Counted from the stretch's first letter, positions 36,790 to 45,170 are shown. The stretch: 64,000 nucleotides of DNA from an uncultured bacterium (GCA_903888485.1 CAISTS010000045.1:62001-126000); one strand, 5' to 3'. Notes: a model not told the origin generated them from the sequence alone. Made by a program: numbers and translations.

Positions 36790-37656
36790 CTAAGCGAAGC
36801 TCGGCCGCTCCGGGCGATATGAGATCTTCGCAACTTCCTCGAAACGCTCAATGGCTTCGATGAGCTCGCGGCGGCGGTTGCGCGTCGCTTGCGCAAGTGC
36901 GGGCGTGATGTTGGTGCCGGCCAGCGCGTTCTCGGCGATCAACTCCTGCACGCGGTCCAAAAACGCCTTGTGCGTCAGCGCCTCATTGATGTCGGCGCAG
37001 AAGCTGACGAAGGCCGAAAGCCTGACGGGCTTTTGCGGCGAGGGGTGGTGCGCCGAGACACTAAACGCCCCTGTCTTGCGGTCGCGGCGTTCGAGGATGG
37101 CGGCGCGGTGATAGGCCGCACCCGGCGTGAACACCACGGCGGTCTGGCTGTCGTGCTCCACCATCAAGTCTTCGAGGGCGCCGAGCACGTTGCCCGCGGC
37201 CTCGTTGACGATGGCTTCGGTGACCTCTTCGCCGTTAGCCAGCGCCTCGACTTCGGCGATGCCCTCGCGGCCTTCGCCGCCCATGAATACGCAATTGCCG
37301 CCGATGTGCACCGACACCCACTGCTGGCGGTTATAATCGTTCTCGAACTTGGACACCTTGCGCCGCCACATGCTTTCCCAGTCGATGGCGTCGGGGTCTT
37401 TGAGGGCGTTGGCGTCGCGGCGGATTTCATCGACCACCACCGCGGCCATGCGCATGGTGCCGGGAATGTTCTGGCCGCGCACAACGCAATGCACGGATTC
37501 GGTCGCGGTTTTTATTGGGATCGTGATGCGGTTCGAGCGCATGATCAGCGCCGGAGGCGCCGCGCCGCCGCCTTCTTCCTCGTCGGCGTTGAGCTCTTCA
37601 ACCCGGTGCACCACGGACTTTTCGCGGTAAAGCGTCAGTGTGCCGATCTCAATCAT
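36790..37656 (-). CDS. conserved-looking protein of unknown function
   Basis: A 288-residue soluble protein, acidic near the start (ELNADEEEGGG) and rich in charged residues. No signal peptide, membrane segment or nucleotide-binding motif is seen. Features are VHIGGNCVFMGGEGREGIAEVEALA in the middle, and a helical C-terminus with RNRRRELIEAIERFEEVAK. Codon usage and start (ATG at 37656) look like a real gene. I do not recognise the family. Confidence 0.6.
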   Translation of the reverse strand: MIEIGTLTLYREKSVVHRVEELNADEEEGGGAAPPALIMRSNRITIPIKTATESVHCVVRGQNIPGTMRMAAVVVDEIRRDANALKDPDAIDWESMWRRKVSKFENDYNRQQWVSVHIGGNCVFMGGEGREGIAEVEALANGEEVTEAIVNEAAGNVLGALEDLMVEHDSQTAVVFTPGAAYHRAAILERRDRKTGAFSVSAHHPSPQKPVRLSAFVSFCADINEALTHKAFLDRVQELIAENALAGTNITPALAQATRNRRRELIEAIERFEEVAKISYRPERPSFA

Positions 37657-37776
37657 GTCTTACGCAAATCTCCGGAAGGGTGCCGGCGCGGGCGTCGCCC
37701 GGCGGCCGAGACAGGTCTCGCACTATATTTCAGGTATCGCAAAGCACAAACGGATTTCAACCGGCGCGCGTGGTCA

Positions 37777-38694
37777 TCACTCCGCCGAAAGTCGCTGGTA
37801 ACGTAACGCTTCGGACTCGCGCGCCGCCAAGGCGGCCAGAGCCGCGACGACGTCGGCGAGGTCTTCGCGCAGCTTTTTGAAAACCAGGCGCCGCTGCAGG
37901 GTTGTCTCATCCATATAAAGGGCGCGGTTGATCTCGATCTGGATGGCGTGCATGCCATTAGCGGGGTCACCGTAATGTTGTGTGGTAAAGCCGCCGGCGT
38001 AGGGGTTGTTGCGGGTCACGCGATAGCCGCGCGCCTCCAGAGCATCTTCCAGGCACGCCGTCACTTGGGGCGCGCAGGACATGCCGCCGCGGTCGCCGAT
38101 CACCACGTCGATGCCGCGGCCGTCGTCGGCCTCGGAAGGCAATCCCGTCGATGGCATCGAGTGGCAATCCACCAGAATGCAGAAACCGAAACTGCTCCAG
38201 GCGCGGCTGACCAACTGGCGCAGGGCGCGGTGATAGGGCTTGTAGACGCCGTTGATGCGGTGCTCGGCCTCGGCAAACGACAACTTCCCGCGGTAGATCT
38301 CGCGCCGCGAGGCGACGATGCGCGCGATGGTGCCTAGGCCCGCGGCGACGCGCGCCGACGTCGTGTTGACGAAGGCAGGCAGGGGGCCGTCGAACATCTC
38401 GGGGTCGAGCTCGTAGGCCTCGCGGTTGACGTCCAAGAAGGCGCGCGGATACAGCGCGCAGAGCAACGGCGCGCCCATGACCGGCGCCGCGGCGAACAGA
38501 TCATCGACATAGGCGTCCTCGGAGCGGCGCAGGGCGCTGAGCTCCAGCGCGGCGGCATCGACGAAATCCGGCGGGTAGTGCGCCCCCGAATGTGGCGAGG
38601 CGAACACCAGCGGCAGGGTCAGTTTGGCCGGTTCGCGCACCTCGATGGGTGCCGCCGGCGCCGCGAGAATGGGGGGCTGGAGTGAGACGACCAT
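37777..38694 (-). CDS. N-formylglutamate amidohydrolase family protein
   Basis: A 305-residue member of the N-formylglutamate amidohydrolase (HutG2/FGase) family. Signatures are LPLVFASPHSGAHYPPDF near residue 27, LDVNREAYELDPEMFDG near 88-104 and ILVDCHSMPSTG near 170. Those His, Asp and Glu residues are the expected zinc ligands. In the histidine pathway it cuts N-formylglutamate into formate and glutamate; no other hut gene is adjacent, so the substrate may differ. Confidence 0.88.
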   Translation of the reverse strand: MVVSLQPPILAAPAAPIEVREPAKLTLPLVFASPHSGAHYPPDFVDAAALELSALRRSEDAYVDDLFAAAPVMGAPLLCALYPRAFLDVNREAYELDPEMFDGPLPAFVNTTSARVAAGLGTIARIVASRREIYRGKLSFAEAEHRINGVYKPYHRALRQLVSRAWSSFGFCILVDCHSMPSTGLPSEADDGRGIDVVIGDRGGMSCAPQVTACLEDALEARGYRVTRNNPYAGGFTTQHYGDPANGMHAIQIEINRALYMDETTLQRRLVFKKLREDLADVVAALAALAARESEALRYQRLSAE

Positions 38695-38887
38695 GGACCG
38701 ATATTAAAGCCTCACCCGGTCCCCGCAACCCTCGGGTTCTCGGGCGGTTCAGGGGCGGTTCGCGGCACGGTTTTGGGCCCTAAGTCCTTGCCCCGCCTCG
38801 CGCTGCCGCACACTCTTGCCAAGGCGGGGGCAAGCCATTAAACCAAGCCTCCCCGGCGGGCCCTAACCGCCGGAGATGCGTGGAATT

Positions 38888-38962
38888 GGTCGGTTAGTTC
38901 AGCGGTAGAATGTTCCCTTGACATGGGAAAGGTCGCAGGTTCGATCCCTGCACCGACCACCA
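38888..38962 (+). tRNA. tRNA-Val (anticodon GAC)
   Basis: Cloverleaf visible by eye: acceptor GGTCGGT with ACCGACC, anticodon stem TTCCC/GGGAA with loop TTGACAT (anticodon GAC), T arm GCAGG/CCTGC with loop TTCGATC. The D arm GTTC/GAAT includes one G-U. CCA is encoded at 38960-38962. The rest of the gap 38695-39115 contains only the palindromes that follow. Confidence 0.93.
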
Positions 38963-39018
38963 TCCTTCGCTCGCAGAGCGAGTGAAGGATGCCCTCCGGA
39001 GCTTTAGCGAAGGAGGGC
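38962..39018. repeat. two palindromes directly after the tRNA
   Basis: Hairpin 1 (38962-38990): ATCCTTCGCTCGC with GCGAGTGAAGGAT, one G-U pair, three-base loop. Hairpin 2 (38991-39018): GCCCTCC with GGAGGGC around GGAGCTTTAGCGAA. They start at the last base of the tRNA's CCA. Hairpin 1 may end tRNA transcription although no U-tract follows. The GCTTTAGCGAAGGA motif resembles dispersed intergenic palindromes known from other bacteria. Confidence 0.65.
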
Positions 39019-39115
39019 TCGTTGTTTCGGGCGAGCTTCGGATGGCTTCGCCACAGCTCTTAAATCTCACAAACCCCGCCTTAACTATCCCCCGATACGC
39101 TTCGCCCTCACGTTC

Positions 39116-39977
39116 ATGCGCGGAGTTCCTTTGACCACCCCTACAGCCATCATCCTGACGGCTCTTTTTGGCAACAAGCCATATTTTGCCGGGCGCACCT
39201 TCGGTTTCCAGGGCGATTCACGCCGTCACATGTTCATGGCCTGTGCGCTCCAAGCCGCGATCCCCAAGGACCGCCCCGTGCGCATCCTCGAGGTCGGCTC
39301 GTGGGTGGGCTCCAGCGCGCTGACCTGGGCGCAGGCCATTCCGCCGCTTCTCACCGCACGGCGGCGCCATCACCTGCGTCGATGCCTGGGCGCCCTTTAT
39401 CGCCGAAGGCGATCTGGCCAAGGGCGGGGCCTATTCCGAGTTCGAGGCGCTCTGCAAAACTGAAATCCCATTCGCGCTCTTTCGCCACAACACCCAGTCG
39501 ATCACCGGCGCGGTGACGCTCGAGGTCAAGCGCGGCAATTCTGCCGAGGTCCTAAAGGACCTCGCGAAGGGCGCCTACGATCTCGTTTACATCGACGGCT
39601 CGCACTACTACGACGCGGTGATGGCCGACCTGACGTTGGGTTCAGTATTGGTGCGTGACGGCGGTATCTTCTGCGGCGACGACCTGGAAGCGCAGGTCGG
39701 CCAGGTCGACGCCGCGTTTGTGGAGCGCTCGATCAAGGAAGACTTCGTCACCGATCCCGCGACGGGCGCGAGCTTTCATCCGGGTGTCGCGCTGGCGTGC
39801 CACCGCTTCTTCGGCCGCGCCGTTCCCGCCGCGATCGGGTTTTTCTTTCTGCAGAAAGCCGGCGACGGTTACAGGGACGTTTCCCTCGCCGGCCACCTGC
39901 CGATCATCCCAGACCATTTCGACGCGCCCAACAAGGCGAGCTGCTACGCGCTGCTCGACAGCCTGCCGAAGCGCTAG
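39116..39977 (+). pseudogene. class I SAM-dependent methyltransferase with a one-base frameshift
   Basis: Frame 1 (from ATG 39116) gives the SAM-binding motif RILEVGSWVGSSALTWAQAI, and frame 2 resumes as FSPHGGAITCVDAWAPF and runs to 39977 with YDLVYIDGSHYYDAVMADL. The two join at GCCATTCCGCCGC (39335-39347): deleting one T or C gives AQAIRRFSPHGGAIT. The sum is 287 codons, normal for Methyltransf_24-type enzymes. No other lesion is seen. It could be a sequence error or a recent inactivation. The 3' end overlaps the convergent gene by four bases. Confidence 0.75.
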
Positions 39978-40984
39978 GTGTCGCGGTAGCCGAGATTGGC
40001 GGCCACAAGGCCCGCCGGCTCGCGCGGCATGTCGAGCGCCAGCAGCAGCGTGCGCAACAACGAGCGCTCCTTGATCTCTGCGCTGGTGAAGCCGTTGGGC
40101 ACGCCGGCGCCTTCCAACCCTTCGATGTCGGGCGGCAACCACGGATAGCCCACATGGATGCCGTGCGCCTTCACCGTCGGATCGGTGCGGAACGCCGGGA
40201 GGAGAGTGATCTCGATCGTCGGGCGCGGCGCCTGGCCGGCCCTGGGCGCGGCGGCGAAGTGCGGCAGCACCGAATTCTCGAAGATCGCCCACACGCCTTT
40301 GCCGCCGGTGATGCTCATGGCGCCCTTGTCTTGCAGCACCAGCGTTGTCGAACCCTGCTCCGGGCCGGCGCCCGAGGGGTAGATCATAATTTTCTTCAGC
40401 GACAGCGGCCATGCGTCGGTGTGGAGGCCGCCGTCCTTGCCCGGCTTGTGCGAGAACAAACGCACCGCGCCCGCCGCCCAATAGTGGCCCAGCACGGCCT
40501 CGATCTTCGGAGCTTGCGTCGCCAGCGCTTCATTCAGAACAGCCTCGAATGCGGGCGAGGCTTCGCGGTGGGTCATCATCTTGTCGCGGTAAGCCGGCGT
40601 CGAGATCGGGCTTTCAAACGGATCGAAGGAGTAGCCCTCGGGCCGCTCGTCGCGCCACGGCACTTCCTTGCAGGCGAGATAGGCCGCTTCCAGGCGCTCG
40701 GCGTCGGCGGGGATCAGCCCGTTCACCACGCAGCGCAAGGCGTTGAGATGCGGCGTGCCGGCCTTTGGGTTCTGCGCGCGGTAGTGCTTGATCGCCGCCG
40801 CGGCATAGAGGTCCCAGGCGTAGAACGACAGCGCCCGGCGCGCGCGGTACCACTGAACGGCCGCGGGATCGCCGACCAGGCGTGAGACGTAGCCGTCGGG
40901 CAGGGGCGCGGGCTCGCGCTCAAGCTGCCCGGCCAGCCGCGCGGCATCGCCGGCCGCATTCAGAATATCCTTCAGTTTGTCCAC
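39974..40984 (-). CDS. putative 2-oxoglutarate/Fe(II)-dioxygenase-like protein
   Basis: A 336-residue soluble protein. The second half holds GGLHTDAWP, which could be the His-x-Asp metal motif, then LPHFAAAPRAGQAPRPTIEITLLP, where a distal His and an Arg could complete the Fe(II) and 2-oxoglutarate site. The first half is helical and of unknown nature. The assignment rests on motif spacing alone. Alternatively it is a family without a named function. Start is ATG at 40984. Confidence 0.45.
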   Translation of the reverse strand: MDKLKDILNAAGDAARLAGQLEREPAPLPDGYVSRLVGDPAAVQWYRARRALSFYAWDLYAAAAIKHYRAQNPKAGTPHLNALRCVVNGLIPADAERLEAAYLACKEVPWRDERPEGYSFDPFESPISTPAYRDKMMTHREASPAFEAVLNEALATQAPKIEAVLGHYWAAGAVRLFSHKPGKDGGLHTDAWPLSLKKIMIYPSGAGPEQGSTTLVLQDKGAMSITGGKGVWAIFENSVLPHFAAAPRAGQAPRPTIEITLLPAFRTDPTVKAHGIHVGYPWLPPDIEGLEGAGVPNGFTSAEIKERSLLRTLLLALDMPREPAGLVAANLGYRDT

Positions 40985-41149
40985 ATCGCCCCCGGCACGT
41001 TTTGACGCGCCATCCTATGTTGCCGCCGGCTTCGAGGCGAGCCACCGCGGTGCCCGCGATGCGCGAGGCTGGGCCAGGATGCCCCGCAAGGCCCTGAAAA
41101 AACATGCGTAAGTAACTCCGGACTGAAACAAATGCGCGAGGTTGGTCAT

Positions 41150-41293
41150 TAGTTTCGGATGGGGGACAGGCGACCAGGCCGCTGGTCGCCCAAAACATGC
41201 TGTTCGACCACTGCGATACGCGCGACAGCGCGCAATAGTTCAACGGTAATTCGCCAACGCAAAGGGCCCTGCGAACGTGCAGGGCCCTTTTTT
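41150..41293 (+). ncRNA. candidate small RNA ending in a strong terminator
   Basis: No credible gene lies in 40985-41490, yet a strong plus-strand terminator stands at 41261-41293. Upstream are a perfect hairpin (GGCGACCAG / CTGGTCGCC, 41169-41190) and a weaker CGCGCGACAGCGCGC fold. The simplest reading is a short structured transcript of about 100-200 bases. Its 5' end is not visible and it matches no RNA family that I can recognise (not 6S, SRP, tmRNA or RNase P). Confidence 0.35.
41261..41293 (+). terminator. strong rho-independent terminator
   Basis: AAAGGGCCCTGC pairs with GCAGGGCCCTTT over a six-base loop (GAACGT), followed by more T residues (six in a row in total). It has no gene upstream on the plus strand. 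Confidence 0.85.
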
Positions 41294-41306
41294 GTGCCGG
41301 AAAAGA

Positions 41307-41339
41307 ACAGGGTCCCTGGGTGCAGGCCAGGGACCCTGT
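41307..41339. terminator. second hairpin without U-tract
   Basis: ACAGGGTCCCTGG pairs perfectly (13 bp) with CCAGGGACCCTGT across a seven-base loop. It follows the previous terminator by 13 bases. On neither strand does a U-tract follow, so it may be an operator, processing site or a decayed repeat. Confidence 0.5.
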
Positions 41340-41360
41340 GGTTACGCCACTACAAAAATG

Positions 41361-41482
41361 ATCTAGCGGCGTATGACCCGGCGCGCGACAGGGAAAAGTG
41401 GGGACCGGTTTTTCCGGTTATCGCGCGCTAGATATTTGAATCGGAGCCCAATTCACGGGTCAGATTGATTCAACCTGACCCG
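41361..41482. repeat. composite palindromic repeat, AAAAGTGG-N3-CCGGTTTT type, copy 2
   Basis: Outer arms ATCTAGCG / CGCTAGAT (41361 and 41426), inner arms GCGCGCGA / TCGCGCGC, and the core AAAAGTGG GGA CCGGTTTT. A second palindrome CGGGTCAG / CTGACCCG follows at 41456-41482. Together with copy 1 at 36726 this shows a dispersed family. It sits just after the minus-strand gene that ends at 41491 and may also terminate it. Confidence 0.75.
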
Positions 41483-41490
41483 ATCGTGCT

Positions 41491-42120
41491 CTAGGCGCGC
41501 CGGCCCTGCACGTTGCGCCGCGTCGTCAAGAACAAGGCGACCATTCCCAAGAGCAGCATCCACTCGGAGCCCGAGAGCGGCACGGGCGTCGTATGAGCCG
41601 AGGTCGTCACGGCCAAGGTAAAGGAGATGTTGTCGGTGCTCGTGCCGCTGAAGCTCAGGACGCCGGCAGTTGCATCGAAGCCGGGAGCGTGGATGAGCAC
41701 GTCTCCGGCCATGTTGATGAAGCCCGGGCGGGGTCCCATACGGCCGTAGATCGTCAACGAGTTGAGGTCGACGATGACGCCGCTCGCCAGGCTGATGAAG
41801 CTAGAAATCGGCGTGAAGCCCGAGAGATTGGGAAGGTCCTTCATGATCCCCGTCATGCCGAGGGTCGCGAAGCCGGCGAGATCCATGGAATCCGGCGCGT
41901 AAACCGAGATCGCGCCGCCGTTGCGGATATAGATGGCGTTGGTGTTGCCGAGATGCTTGCCGGCCGGCAGGCGGAAGGCGCCGGCGATACCGAACGATGT
42001 GTCGGTGATGGGCGCGGCTTCTACCGGCGCGGCCATCATCATTCCTGCCCAAAGGCCGGCAACGACGGCGACGCTTTTGAGCGCGCTGGTCAGCCGTTGG
42101 ATCGTAAACTGCTTAAACAC
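41491..42120 (-). CDS. exported protein with a CTERM-like C-terminal sorting tail
   Basis: A 209-residue protein with a signal peptide (about residues 1-36, ending APVEAAPITD) and a beta-rich middle. The C-terminus has VPLSGSE, a hydrophobic helix (WMLLLGMVALFLTT) and a basic RRNVQGRRA end, the three-part plan of PEP-CTERM/VPLPA-CTERM substrates. The motif is not the standard PEP, so assignment to a known CTERM family is open. The GTG at 42120 has GGAG eight bases upstream; an in-frame ATG at 42171 is the alternative. No exosortase or PEP-CTERM operon is in the window. Confidence 0.6.
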   Translation of the reverse strand: MFKQFTIQRLTSALKSVAVVAGLWAGMMMAAPVEAAPITDTSFGIAGAFRLPAGKHLGNTNAIYIRNGGAISVYAPDSMDLAGFATLGMTGIMKDLPNLSGFTPISSFISLASGVIVDLNSLTIYGRMGPRPGFINMAGDVLIHAPGFDATAGVLSFSGTSTDNISFTLAVTTSAHTTPVPLSGSEWMLLLGMVALFLTTRRNVQGRRA

Positions 42121-42304
42121 TGTGAAAGCTCCTGATGCTGCACGGCCCAAGATGAACCCCGCTTTGCCCATGGTTATGCAAACCCTGGGCCAGTCTAAAA
42201 AGCGCGGAAAGCGGGGGCAGATCGACGATCAGCTGTAAGGAACCTTGGATTCCGGGAGATGGGGGAGTCAGGTCTCTTTACAGAGTTGTGGCCCGCGGGG
42301 CCGG

Positions 42305-42469
42305 CTACAGCATCGTCCCGCGCGACATCTGCGCGAGCCGCTGCCACATGGACGCAAGCTTCATGAGTTCGGTTTTGGCTTTCTGGTCGCGCGCCTTGAG
42401 CGCCGCCTTGCGGAGTTCCTCGGCGCGCGCCAGCATCGCCAGCCGCCGTGTCAGAATCTTGGTTGCCAT
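42305..42469 (-). CDS. small helical protein, unknown
   Basis: A 54-residue protein, almost all helix: LARAEELRKAALKARD and KTELMKLASMWQRLAQ. The pattern recalls small alphaproteobacterial proteins with a repeated amphipathic helix, but no function is known. The ATG at 42469 is chosen because upstream sequence is Gly/Arg/Cys-rich and unlike protein. No clear ribosome binding site is seen, so confidence is moderate. Confidence 0.45.
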   Translation of the reverse strand: MATKILTRRLAMLARAEELRKAALKARDQKAKTELMKLASMWQRLAQMSRGTML

Positions 42470-42617
42470 GATGAATGGGCAACGACCCTGCGCCCCGGTC
42501 CGTTCCAAACCTCACAAGGAAGTGTGGGAAGGACAGGGTTATGCGCGCGATTGCTTGTATTTTCGGGGCGGTACCCGCGCTACTCTAGGGCCAGAGTTGA
42601 ACAGGGGGAGGCGAACT

Positions 42618-43622
42618 ATGAACTCGAAAGTTGGGCGCAATCAATTTGGCCGTGTTCTCGGGGTGCTTGCGGGGTTGTGCTTGGCCAGCGCAACGGTTCA
42701 GTCGGCATCCGCACCCGACAGCGTTGACGAGCATTTGCGCGCCGCCAAGAAGGCTGCGGGGCTCGATTTCCAGGGTGTGCTGGTGCGCACCTGCATCGCG
42801 CCCGAAGGCACGGGCGGTGGCGGTGGCGGCGGCGCCCGCGTCATCCCGGACCGCGCCACGTGGTACGCTGAGCCGGCCAAGGTGTTCGACAACCTCTACT
42901 TCCTCGGCACGAAGGAGCACTCGGCCTGGGCGCTCACCACCAGCGCGGGCATCATCCTCATCGACACGCTCTACAACTACACCATCGAGGACGAGATCAT
43001 CGGCGGCCTCAAGAAAATGGGTCTCGACCCCGCCAATGTGAAATACGTGCTGATCTCGCACGGCCACGGCGACCACGACGAGGGCGCTGCGCTCATGCAG
43101 CAGCGCTACGGCGCGCGGGTTGTCATGGGCGGACCGGACTGGGATGGCGTCGAGAAGCAGGAAAACATGCCGGGCGGCAAGCCCAAGCGCGACATCGTCG
43201 CCACCGACGGCCAAAAGATCACCCTCGGCGATGCCACTGTCACCTTGGTCAGCACGCCGGGCCACACGCCGGGTACGACGTCGTTCCTGTTCACGGTGAA
43301 AGACAACGGCGTGCCGATGACCGTGGCCTATTCCGGCGGCACCGCTCTGCAGTTGATCTACAAGGATCAACAGAAACTGACGACGTACGTCGACACGCAA
43401 GACAAGTTTGCGCGCATGGCGATGGCGGCGGGTGCCAACATCCTCATGACCAACCATACCGAGTTCGACAACGCCTCGATCCGCGCGCGCATCATGGCCG
43501 TGCGCAAACCGGGCGAGACGCATCCTTACGTGATCGGCACCGAGGGCGTGACGCGCTATCTGACGGTCATGTCCGAATGCGCCAAGGCGCAGATCGCTAG
43601 ATTGAAGACGCCGAATTCGTGA
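42618..43622 (+). CDS. exported metallo-beta-lactamase-fold hydrolase (B3-like)
   Basis: A 334-residue protein with signal peptide (ending near SATVQSASA). The MBL motif is ISHGHGDHDEG (His-x-His-x-Asp-His), followed by STPGHTPGTTSF and a third His in MTNHTEFDN. This is the B3-type zinc site. Homologues with a similar glycine-rich insert (TGGGGGGGAR) are annotated as MBL-fold hydrolases, and only some cleave beta-lactams. The ATG at 42618 follows GGGGGAGGCGAACT. An upstream in-frame ATG (42288) is not used. A periplasmic location is expected. Confidence 0.85.
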   Translation: MNSKVGRNQFGRVLGVLAGLCLASATVQSASAPDSVDEHLRAAKKAAGLDFQGVLVRTCIAPEGTGGGGGGGARVIPDRATWYAEPAKVFDNLYFLGTKEHSAWALTTSAGIILIDTLYNYTIEDEIIGGLKKMGLDPANVKYVLISHGHGDHDEGAALMQQRYGARVVMGGPDWDGVEKQENMPGGKPKRDIVATDGQKITLGDATVTLVSTPGHTPGTTSFLFTVKDNGVPMTVAYSGGTALQLIYKDQQKLTTYVDTQDKFARMAMAAGANILMTNHTEFDNASIRARIMAVRKPGETHPYVIGTEGVTRYLTVMSECAKAQIARLKTPNS

Positions 43623-43828
43623 CGGCCAATCATGTCCATCGCGGTCGTGAAGAGAACGAAACGCAATAAACCCCAGCCGCCGAAGCGGCTAAGCGGCGGC
43701 ATTGTGCTGTCCTCGCGGCCCGTGCAATCCAACTATTGTGGGGCACTCAAAGATGAACCCTGCGCTGACACGGCGACGGCGCGTCGTTGTAAGACCCGGA
43801 ATGAAGGCGCGCGAGCGGAGATGAGTGT

Positions 43829-45160
43829 GTGACCCGCGGCAGGTCGCTGTTTGCGCTTACGCTACTGGTATTGCTCGCCGAGTGCTTCATAAACGCAAAC
43901 GCATCGTCCGCGCAGGTGCTCGGCGATGCGCGGTTGTCGCCGAGTGAGCGCACGGTGCCCTATCCGTTGTTGCGGCGTGGGCTTGATCATGAGGCCGATA
44001 GATCGGACGACGTGGTCGCCAAGCTCAACGACGACCTCATCGCGGGGCGGAAAAGTCTCACCTTCGATCCGCAGAGCGGCTACCTCGCGTCGGTGCTCAA
44101 AGCGCTGGGCATAATGCCTGAGTCGCAAAGCGTGGTGTTCTCACGGACAAGCCTTCAGAAGGGGTTCATATCGCCGCAAACCCCGCGCGCGATTTACTTC
44201 AATGACGATGTGAGCATCGGATTTATCCGCACCGCCCCGCTGCTCGAAATCGCCGTCACCGGCAATGAGGGCCTGGTGTACTACACAATCGAACAGCGGG
44301 ACGCCTTACGGCCGCGATTTGAGCGCCGCGAGGAGCAGTGCCTCAATTGCCACATCGCGCACAGTAGCCTCGGTGTTCCGGGCATGCTGCTGCGGAGCGT
44401 GCCGACCGATGTCAGCGGCGCCACTATGCCGTGGCTTGGAAACGACGTCTCCGATCACACGACGCCCTTCGAGGAACGCTGGGCCGGCTGGTACGTGACG
44501 GGGCAGGCAGGGCGAGTGCGGCATAAGGGAAACCTGCGGCTCGCGGACCGCGAGGCCAAAGTGATGCCCTTAAACGCGCCCGGGAGCGCCCTTGCGAGCC
44601 TCACCTCGGAATTCGACACAAATCCGTATCCCGCCGACTCAAGCGATGTCGCCGCATTGATGGTGATGAACCGTCAAGTGCGCATGACCAATTTGCTGGT
44701 GCGCGCCGGGATCGACGCGCGGATTTTGGAGGAGCAGCCCGACAGCGCCGCCAGCGCGTCCTACAGACGGGACCTCCTCGAGAGCGACGCGCGCGCCGTC
44801 GTCGATTACATGCTCTTCGTGGGCGAAGTGGAGATTGTTGGCGAGATCAAAGGCTCCACGGCTTTCGCGACGAAGTTCGCGGCTCTGGGTCCCTTCGACA
44901 AGAAGGGCCGGAGCCTGCGGCACCTTCAGCTTAAGGCGCGGCTGCTGAAGTATCCGTGCAGCTACATGATCTATTCAAAGGCGTTCGTGAACTTACCGGC
45001 GGCGGCGAAAGAGGCGATCTACAAGCGTTTGTGGACGGTGTTGTCGGGCGGCGATGCGAACCCGCGCTATGCCAGGCTCGCGGTTGCTGATAGGCGGGCG
45101 ATTGTTGAAATACTGCGGGAAACCAAGGGCGACCTACCCAGCTACTTCCAGCGAGATTAA
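43829..45160 (+). CDS. exported protein with a c-type cytochrome heme motif
   Basis: A 443-residue exported protein. The signal peptide (LFALTLLVLLAECFINANASSA) is followed by a unique region, then RREEQCLNCHIAHSS, a CxxCH heme c site (about residue 175-180). Later stretches (YMLFVGEVEI, LKYPCSYMIYSKAF) are typical of family members found next to diheme or cytochrome genes in other bacteria. No other redox gene is adjacent. The start is GTG at 43829 with GGAGATGAGTGT before it. The role may be electron transfer or sensing; unknown. Confidence 0.7.
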   Translation: MTRGRSLFALTLLVLLAECFINANASSAQVLGDARLSPSERTVPYPLLRRGLDHEADRSDDVVAKLNDDLIAGRKSLTFDPQSGYLASVLKALGIMPESQSVVFSRTSLQKGFISPQTPRAIYFNDDVSIGFIRTAPLLEIAVTGNEGLVYYTIEQRDALRPRFERREEQCLNCHIAHSSLGVPGMLLRSVPTDVSGATMPWLGNDVSDHTTPFEERWAGWYVTGQAGRVRHKGNLRLADREAKVMPLNAPGSALASLTSEFDTNPYPADSSDVAALMVMNRQVRMTNLLVRAGIDARILEEQPDSAASASYRRDLLESDARAVVDYMLFVGEVEIVGEIKGSTAFATKFAALGPFDKKGRSLRHLQLKARLLKYPCSYMIYSKAFVNLPAAAKEAIYKRLWTVLSGGDANPRYARLAVADRRAIVEILRETKGDLPSYFQRD

Positions 45161-45170
45161 TTGTGCTTTG

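Noticed and set aside
38888-39115. Genomic island at the tRNA-Val gene
   Set aside because: No integrase, no direct repeat of the tRNA 3' end and normal composition downstream.
40920-41243. 107-codon minus-strand frame over the candidate small RNA
   Set aside because: Needs a non-ATG start, overlaps the oxygenase-like gene start, and shows no family features.
41307-41339. Direct-repeat or CRISPR-like structure
   Set aside because: It is a single hairpin; no regularly spaced repeats occur in the window.
41159-41431. 90-codon frame over the terminator region
   Set aside because: It spans two perfect hairpins and a terminator, and has no ribosome binding site or protein-like composition.
43632-43832. 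66-codon frame between the MBL hydrolase and the cytochrome gene
   Set aside because: Starts 10 bases after the previous stop but lacks a ribosome binding site; composition is Lys/Arg/Pro and unconvincing. It remains possible.
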